This document shows, one piece after another, positions 60,074 to 64,000 of a DNA stretch of 64,000 nt. A model generated the notes under the pieces. It was not told where the DNA came from, did no database searches, and saw only the letters and a list, made by a program, of their open reading frames with translations. The translations under genes and the position numbers were made by a program. The DNA lies in NCBI RefSeq assembly GCF_008254045.1, contig NZ_CP042425.1:4464001-4528000 (forward strand), in the 5' to 3' direction. Source of the DNA: Limnoglobus roseus (lineage in GTDB: Bacteria > Planctomycetota > Planctomycetia > Gemmatales > Gemmataceae). Position 1 is the stretch's first letter. Every line of letters begins with the position of its first letter.

Positions 60074-60526
60074 ATGGCCCGTACTGAAGCTCTCAAGGCG
60101 TTACAAAAGACCCTCACCGCACGGCGAAATGAACTCCGTAAGCGGCTGAATGGCGAACTGGCGAATCTCAGCGGCGCGGCCAACGCCTCCGGCGATGCGG
60201 CCGACGCGGCTTTCGACAACATCGGCGAGGAGATCAACTCGCAACTCGCCGAGATGGAAGCCAAGGAACTGGCCCAGATTAACAACGCCCTACTCAAGAT
60301 CAAGCAAGGCAACTACGGCGTTTGCGACGCTTGCGGGTGCAAGATCCCCGTCGCCCGCCTGACCGCCCTGCCGTACAGCACCCTCTGCATCAAGTGCCAG
60401 CGGGAGTCGGAGAACGATAGTTCGTTCCTCACGGATCACGGCATCCTCGGCTGGGAAGGTGTGCGCGATTACGACAGCGACCGGGAAGTCCGGCTCTCAG
60501 ACCTCGAAGCCGGCTTCCGGGATTAA
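60074..60526 (+). CDS. DksA/TraR-family zinc-finger protein
   Basis: 150 residues. Coiled-coil N-terminal region (ALKALQKTLTARRNELRKRL, EEINSQLAEMEAKELAQINN), then the zinc ribbon YGVCDACGCKIPVARLTALP with CIKCQRE, four cysteines intact. DksA-type proteins bind in the RNA polymerase secondary channel and modulate transcription with ppGpp. The tip motif is D-A-A-D-A-A-F rather than the D-x-x-D-x-A of E. coli DksA, close but not identical. A strong ribosome site and a dedicated terminator suggest a highly expressed single-gene unit. Confidence 0.88.
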   Translation: MARTEALKALQKTLTARRNELRKRLNGELANLSGAANASGDAADAAFDNIGEEINSQLAEMEAKELAQINNALLKIKQGNYGVCDACGCKIPVARLTALPYSTLCIKCQRESENDSSFLTDHGILGWEGVRDYDSDREVRLSDLEAGFRD

Positions 60527-60554
60527 TCGGCTCTTTCCGGTGGCGTGAACATTG

Positions 60555-60586
60555 GCCCGCATCCTGCACAGGATGCGGGCTTTTTT
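60555..60586 (+). terminator. Intrinsic terminator after DksA-like gene
   Basis: Inverted repeat GCCCGCATCC / GGATGCGGGC with a six-base loop, followed by six T. It starts 28 bases after the stop codon. Confidence 0.9.
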
Positions 60587-60753
60587 CGTTCTGTATCGAT
60601 TGTCGGAGTGCCCCGTGGGACAAATTGTGTGCCCCGAGCAACTCCGACTTCAGTCCGATTTTGGAGAGCCGGTAGAGTGGTTTGTGTCGGCCGGGTTGTC
60701 ATCCTCAACCGCGGGCCGATCACGAAAACCCCACTCGCCGGCGCAACCCCACC

Positions 60754-61866
60754 ATGCGGCAAACCAGCACGATCCTCGGCGTTGCGATTCTCGGTGCGTT
60801 CCTTGGCAGCGTGACGACCGGCTTGTTCGTCCGGCCGACACTCCCGGCGATGGCCCAATCGCCCCTGCCCGCGCCCCCGCAAAGTTACGGCGCGGCCGGG
60901 GAGCCCTTCGACGTGTTGGCGGCGAGGCTCGCCCCGTCGATCGTCGCCGTTGACGCCGTGAAGCCGCAGCAACCGAGCACGACCAACAAGGGCAAGCCGC
61001 TCGAAGAGTCCGGCTCGGGCGTTCTCTTGACCTTCGAAAAACAACCCAACGTCTTCGCGGTGACGAATAACCACGTCGTGAGCGGTGCGAAGGCGGAAGA
61101 GATCACCGTCACGCTGAACGACGGCCGCATTCTCCGTCCGGCACGTGTGTGGGCCGACCCGGAGTCGGACATTGCCCTCTTAATGCTGGACGCGCCGAAC
61201 CTGAAACCGGCCGCGATGGGCGACAGCGACCGCCTCCGCCCCGGCCAATGGGTGCTGGCGTTCGGCAGCCCGTTCGGTCTGAACCAGACCGTCACGCATG
61301 GGATCATCTCGGCGAAGGACCGCGGTCAGATCAGCCTCGGGAACACGATCCGTATTAAAGAATTCCTCCAAACCGACGCCGCGATCAACCCCGGTTCTAG
61401 CGGTGGCCCACTCGTGTCCACCGATGGCACGGTCATCGGCATCAACACGGCCATCGCGTCCAACAGCGGCAGCAACAGCGGCGTGGCGTTCAGCATTCCG
61501 ATCAATCTCGTGAAACGCATCGGCCGCGAGCTACTCGAAACCGGCGGTGTGAACCGCGGCTACCTCGGCGTCCAGCTCTCGCCGACGCTCGAGCCGTCCG
61601 AAGCCCTGCGGCTCGGTTTGGACAAGGTTCGTGGTGCGCTCGTGGACAGCGTGAACGCCGGCAGTCCAGCCGCGCTCGCCGGCTTAAAGGTCAAGGACGT
61701 GATCCTGAAACTGGAAGGCGTCGAACTGCGGGACGAGAACCACCTCATCAACCTCATCAGCAACCTGCCGCCGAACCACAAGGTCCGCCTCAGCGTGTGG
61801 CGTGAGAAGCAACTCCGCACCGTGGAAGTGACCATCGGCGAGTGGAGCACGTCGGCGAAGCGGTAA
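60754..61866 (+). CDS. HtrA/DegP-like trypsin-type serine protease with PDZ domain
   Basis: 370 residues from ATG 60754. Signal/anchor segment TSTILGVAILGAFLGSVTTG. Protease domain with catalytic His in FAVTNNHVVSGAKAE, Asp in DPESDIALLMLDAPN and Ser in AAINPGSSGGPLVSTDG. One PDZ domain follows (YLGVQLSPTLEPSEALRLGL, VNAGSPAALAGLKVKDVILK). HtrA proteases degrade or refold damaged envelope proteins. Single-PDZ length is closer to DegS/HtrA of Gram-positives than to two-PDZ DegP. No other stress gene is adjacent. It converges on nuoD with 12 bases between stops. Confidence 0.9.
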   Translation: MRQTSTILGVAILGAFLGSVTTGLFVRPTLPAMAQSPLPAPPQSYGAAGEPFDVLAARLAPSIVAVDAVKPQQPSTTNKGKPLEESGSGVLLTFEKQPNVFAVTNNHVVSGAKAEEITVTLNDGRILRPARVWADPESDIALLMLDAPNLKPAAMGDSDRLRPGQWVLAFGSPFGLNQTVTHGIISAKDRGQISLGNTIRIKEFLQTDAAINPGSSGGPLVSTDGTVIGINTAIASNSGSNSGVAFSIPINLVKRIGRELLETGGVNRGYLGVQLSPTLEPSEALRLGLDKVRGALVDSVNAGSPAALAGLKVKDVILKLEGVELRDENHLINLISNLPPNHKVRLSVWREKQLRTVEVTIGEWSTSAKR

Positions 61867-61878
61867 CGCGACGGACTT

Positions 61879-63054
61879 CTATCGATCGATCTCGCCCATC
61901 ACGATGTCCAGGCTGCCGATAATTGCGGGCATGTCGCCGACGAGGCAGCCGCGGCAGAGTTCTTCCAGCACGCTCAGGTTGCTGAAACACCCCGACCGGG
62001 CACGCACCCTTAGCGGCACGTTCTCCTTGTTCGGCCGGCCGACGACGTGGAAGCCCATCTGCCCGCGGGGGCACTCCGTTTCGACGTACACCTCGCCCGG
62101 CGTCAGCGTTCGCGGCGGTTCGATGCGGTGCGAACCGGTCGCCGTCGGGTAGCGGTCCAGGGCTTGCTCGCAGAGGCGAACGCTCTCCACGACTTCCAAC
62201 ATGCGGACGTAGAAGCGGTGCCAACTGTCGCCGATGACGGCCCCGCGCGGGGCACGGTCGAACGGCGGCACCGGCACGTCGAACGTGTAGTTCTCGTAGC
62301 CGCTGTACGGCTCCGTCTTGCGCAGGTCCCAGAGCGGGTCGCCCTTTGTGCGGTCGAGCGACGCTCGCAACACCGGTCCCGTACACCCGTAGTTGATCGC
62401 CAGGTCGCGCGGCAGCACGCCGACGCCGGCGGTGCGCTTCACGAAGATTTGGTTGTCCGTCAGCAGGGCGTGATAGTCGGGGATGTTCGGCTTGAAGTAC
62501 GCGAGGAACTTCTTGCACCGTTCGACGAACCCCGGCGGTAGGTCGTCGTGGACGCCGCCGATGGTGACGTAGCTGTACGTGAGGCGTGCCCCGCAGATGT
62601 CTTCGAACAGGTCGAGGATGTGTTCGCGCTCGCGGAAGGCGTACAGGAAAGGGCTGAAGCTGCCGAGGTCGAGGCCGTAAGCCCCCATGCCGACGAGGTG
62701 CGACGCGATGCGGTTCAGCTCGCTCACTAGCACGCGGATGACCTGAGCCTTCTCGGGAATCACCATGCCGCAGATCTGCTCCACGGCCAGCGAGTAGCCG
62801 AGGTTCATGTTCATCGCCGCGAGGTAGTCCATCCGGTCCGTGTACGGGATGAACTGAATTGGCGTGACGTTCTCGCCGATTTTCTCGGCGCAGCGGTGCA
62901 GGTAGCCGAGGTGCGGTACCACGTTGCGGACGATCTCGCCGTCGGTGCGGAGGACGACGCGCAACACGCCGTGCGTGCTGGGGTGTTGCGGCCCCATGTT
63001 GAGTAGCATTTCATCGGTGCGAACGTCGAACTCGACGACTTCCGGCGACATCAC
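61879..63054 (-). CDS. nuoD: NADH-quinone oxidoreductase subunit D
   Basis: 391 residues, normal length. Hallmarks are LNMGPQHPSTHGVLRVVLRT at the start, PHLGYLHRCAEKIGEN, YTDRMDYLAAMNMNLGYSLA, ELNRIASHLVGMGAYGLDLG and, near the end, MGFHVVGRPNKENVPLRVRA with SLDIVMGEIDR. It forms part of the quinone-binding peripheral arm of respiratory complex I. The usual neighbours nuoC and nuoE are not visible; upstream on the same strand is a P-domain protein gene, so the nuo genes are scattered here or continue outside the window. Confidence 0.95.
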   Translation of the reverse strand: MMSPEVVEFDVRTDEMLLNMGPQHPSTHGVLRVVLRTDGEIVRNVVPHLGYLHRCAEKIGENVTPIQFIPYTDRMDYLAAMNMNLGYSLAVEQICGMVIPEKAQVIRVLVSELNRIASHLVGMGAYGLDLGSFSPFLYAFREREHILDLFEDICGARLTYSYVTIGGVHDDLPPGFVERCKKFLAYFKPNIPDYHALLTDNQIFVKRTAGVGVLPRDLAINYGCTGPVLRASLDRTKGDPLWDLRKTEPYSGYENYTFDVPVPPFDRAPRGAVIGDSWHRFYVRMLEVVESVRLCEQALDRYPTATGSHRIEPPRTLTPGEVYVETECPRGQMGFHVVGRPNKENVPLRVRARSGCFSNLSVLEELCRGCLVGDMPAIIGSLDIVMGEIDR

Positions 63055-63105
63055 GAACCCTCGGGGCAGGAGCGTTAGTTTACGGAAGTGCGGGAAGGGC
63101 AGGGC

Positions 63106-64000
63106 CTACGAGCCCAGATCGAACGCCGCCAGTCGTGTCAGGAGTTGATCGGCCTGTGATCGCCACGAGATCGCCTTGTGCGGCGGGCCGAGGTCCGGGG
63201 TTTCGACTTCTTTCATCGTGGCCGGCCGAACGGAATCGCCGTCGCCCAGGAGTAGCAAGGTTTCGACGCGAAGGGCAGGGGGCGTGGCCGTAACGGTCGG
63301 AGTGGGCACGGTCGGCGAGGACACCAGCACGGGCACGGGCGTGACCGATCGCACCACGACATTCGCGGCGAGGATCGTCTTCGGCGTCGTGGCCATCGGT
63401 ACGGTCGGCTTGGTGACGTCCGCGTTTGGAGTAGAAATCGCCGGGGCGAGGGAGGTTGTCGTGACGGCGAGTTTCACCGAGGTTACGGTGCCGGTATTCC
63501 CCGCCTTCCCGTCGGTGACGATCATCGTCCACGTCCCGCTTGCGTTCATTCCGCGGAAGTCGCTCAGCGGTTGCTCCGGGCGGTACGACCCGGTGAACGG
63601 CGACTTCGCCTTCGAGATCAGCGTGCGGGCCGCATCATCGAACGTGGTATCGCGGAAGCCACTGCCGTTGCTACCGCGGCGCTCAACGAGGGTCACGACC
63701 GTGCCGTCCGGCGCTCGCAGTTGCAGCGTCAGGTCGCCGACGTTGGCGTGCTCGATGAAGACGGTCAACGTCACGCCCGCGATGCTGCCGGTCTGATCGA
63801 TCACGATCGGAATCTCGACCGTTTGCAGGTCGCCGATCGCCCGCGGCAGGCTGCCACCGGAAGCGGACGACGTGTCCGCGGCCGCGAGTGTGCCGGTGCC
63901 GGTGAAGCGGTCGCCGGCCTCGCCGTTGACGCTGTTGCCGTTCTGGTTCAGTCGGTTGCCGGGGATGTCGAAGACGTCCACGCCGATGAGGATGGTGTAC
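63106..64000 (-). CDS. Proprotein convertase P-domain protein, 3' part (5' end outside window)
   Basis: The frame is open to the window edge, so the N-terminus is outside. The visible 298 residues include a P-domain of about 110 residues: VEIPIVIDQTGSIAGVTLTV, HANVGDLTLQLRAPDGTVVT, then SGTWTMIVTDGKAGNTGTVT. This jelly-roll domain occurs in subtilisin-like proteases and as a stand-alone domain in secreted planctomycete proteins. A Thr/Pro-rich linker follows, with a short C-terminal segment (ADQLLTRLAAFDLGS). Whether a protease domain precedes it cannot be seen. Likely exported. Confidence 0.8.
   Translation of the reverse strand, partial: YTILIGVDVFDIPGNRLNQNGNSVNGEAGDRFTGTGTLAAADTSSASGGSLPRAIGDLQTVEIPIVIDQTGSIAGVTLTVFIEHANVGDLTLQLRAPDGTVVTLVERRGSNGSGFRDTTFDDAARTLISKAKSPFTGSYRPEQPLSDFRGMNASGTWTMIVTDGKAGNTGTVTSVKLAVTTTSLAPAISTPNADVTKPTVPMATTPKTILAANVVVRSVTPVPVLVSSPTVPTPTVTATPPALRVETLLLLGDGDSVRPATMKEVETPDLGPPHKAISWRSQADQLLTRLAAFDLGS

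Overview
The window is high-GC, densely coding DNA that reads as a chromosome of a planctomycete, most likely of the Gemmata/Fimbriiglobus group. The support is circumstantial. Two very large secreted proteins carry FG-GAP/VCBS-like repeats, one of them with the N-terminal LEDRLAPA-type motif common in that group. There is a LOV/PAS/REC signalling operon, a TonB-free envelope polysaccharide gene set, and several families (IS66, IS630, small ORF plus serine recombinase) that recur in Gemmataceae. No rRNA is present, so genus is inference.

Layout. (1) 1-25.4 kb: the 3' end of a giant Ig-like/FG-GAP protein; an IS66 scrap; a BY-kinase-type polysaccharide chain-length regulator followed by a fused sugar transferase-acyltransferase; a minus-strand signalling operon (broken PAS kinase, REC-HD-GYP, sigma-70 factor, LOV-type hybrid histidine kinase, REC protein with degenerate HD-GYP); a GNAT-sulfotransferase fusion; and an 8.2-kb adhesin-like gene with 14 tandem Ig-like repeats. 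(2) 25.5-31.4 kb: recombination debris. It holds a serine-recombinase stub with its small partner ORF, two truncated tyrosine recombinases fused tail to tail, a tRNA-Ser 3' fragment with a terminator, and an ISL3-like element split by a complete IS3 element whose inverted repeats and 4-bp target duplication are visible. (3) 31.5-47.8 kb: an accessory region. It has a six-gene cluster (MoxR-like AAA+ ATPase, unknown protein, HExxH metallopeptidase-VWA protein, possible DNA-clamp-like protein, two small membrane-like proteins), an XRE regulator next to a possible ADP-ribosyltransferase-like protein, an IS630 fragment, a D12-class adenine methylase with an altered catalytic motif, and a three-gene overlapping operon containing a pRiA4b ORF-3 protein. 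(4) 48.0-53.1 kb: an integrated element with HTH protein, P4-type primase-helicase, AlpA-like protein and tyrosine integrase, abutting tRNA-Arg. (5) 53.1-64 kb: ordinary chromosomal genes (Cys-rich exported protein, MBL hydrolase, serine hydrolase, cinA, deoC, DHH phosphoesterase, DksA-like, HtrA-like, nuoD, P-domain protein).

Functional reading. Region 1 combines surface construction (polysaccharide export control, priming glycosyl transfer, acylation, sulfation, giant adhesins) with a probable light-responsive regulatory operon containing a c-di-GMP hydrolase-type output and a sigma factor. Regions 2-4 form about 27 kb of accessory DNA between recombinase remnants and a tRNA-Arg integrase. 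The best candidate for an uncharacterised system is the 31.55-37.46 kb AAA+/VWA-metallopeptidase cluster.
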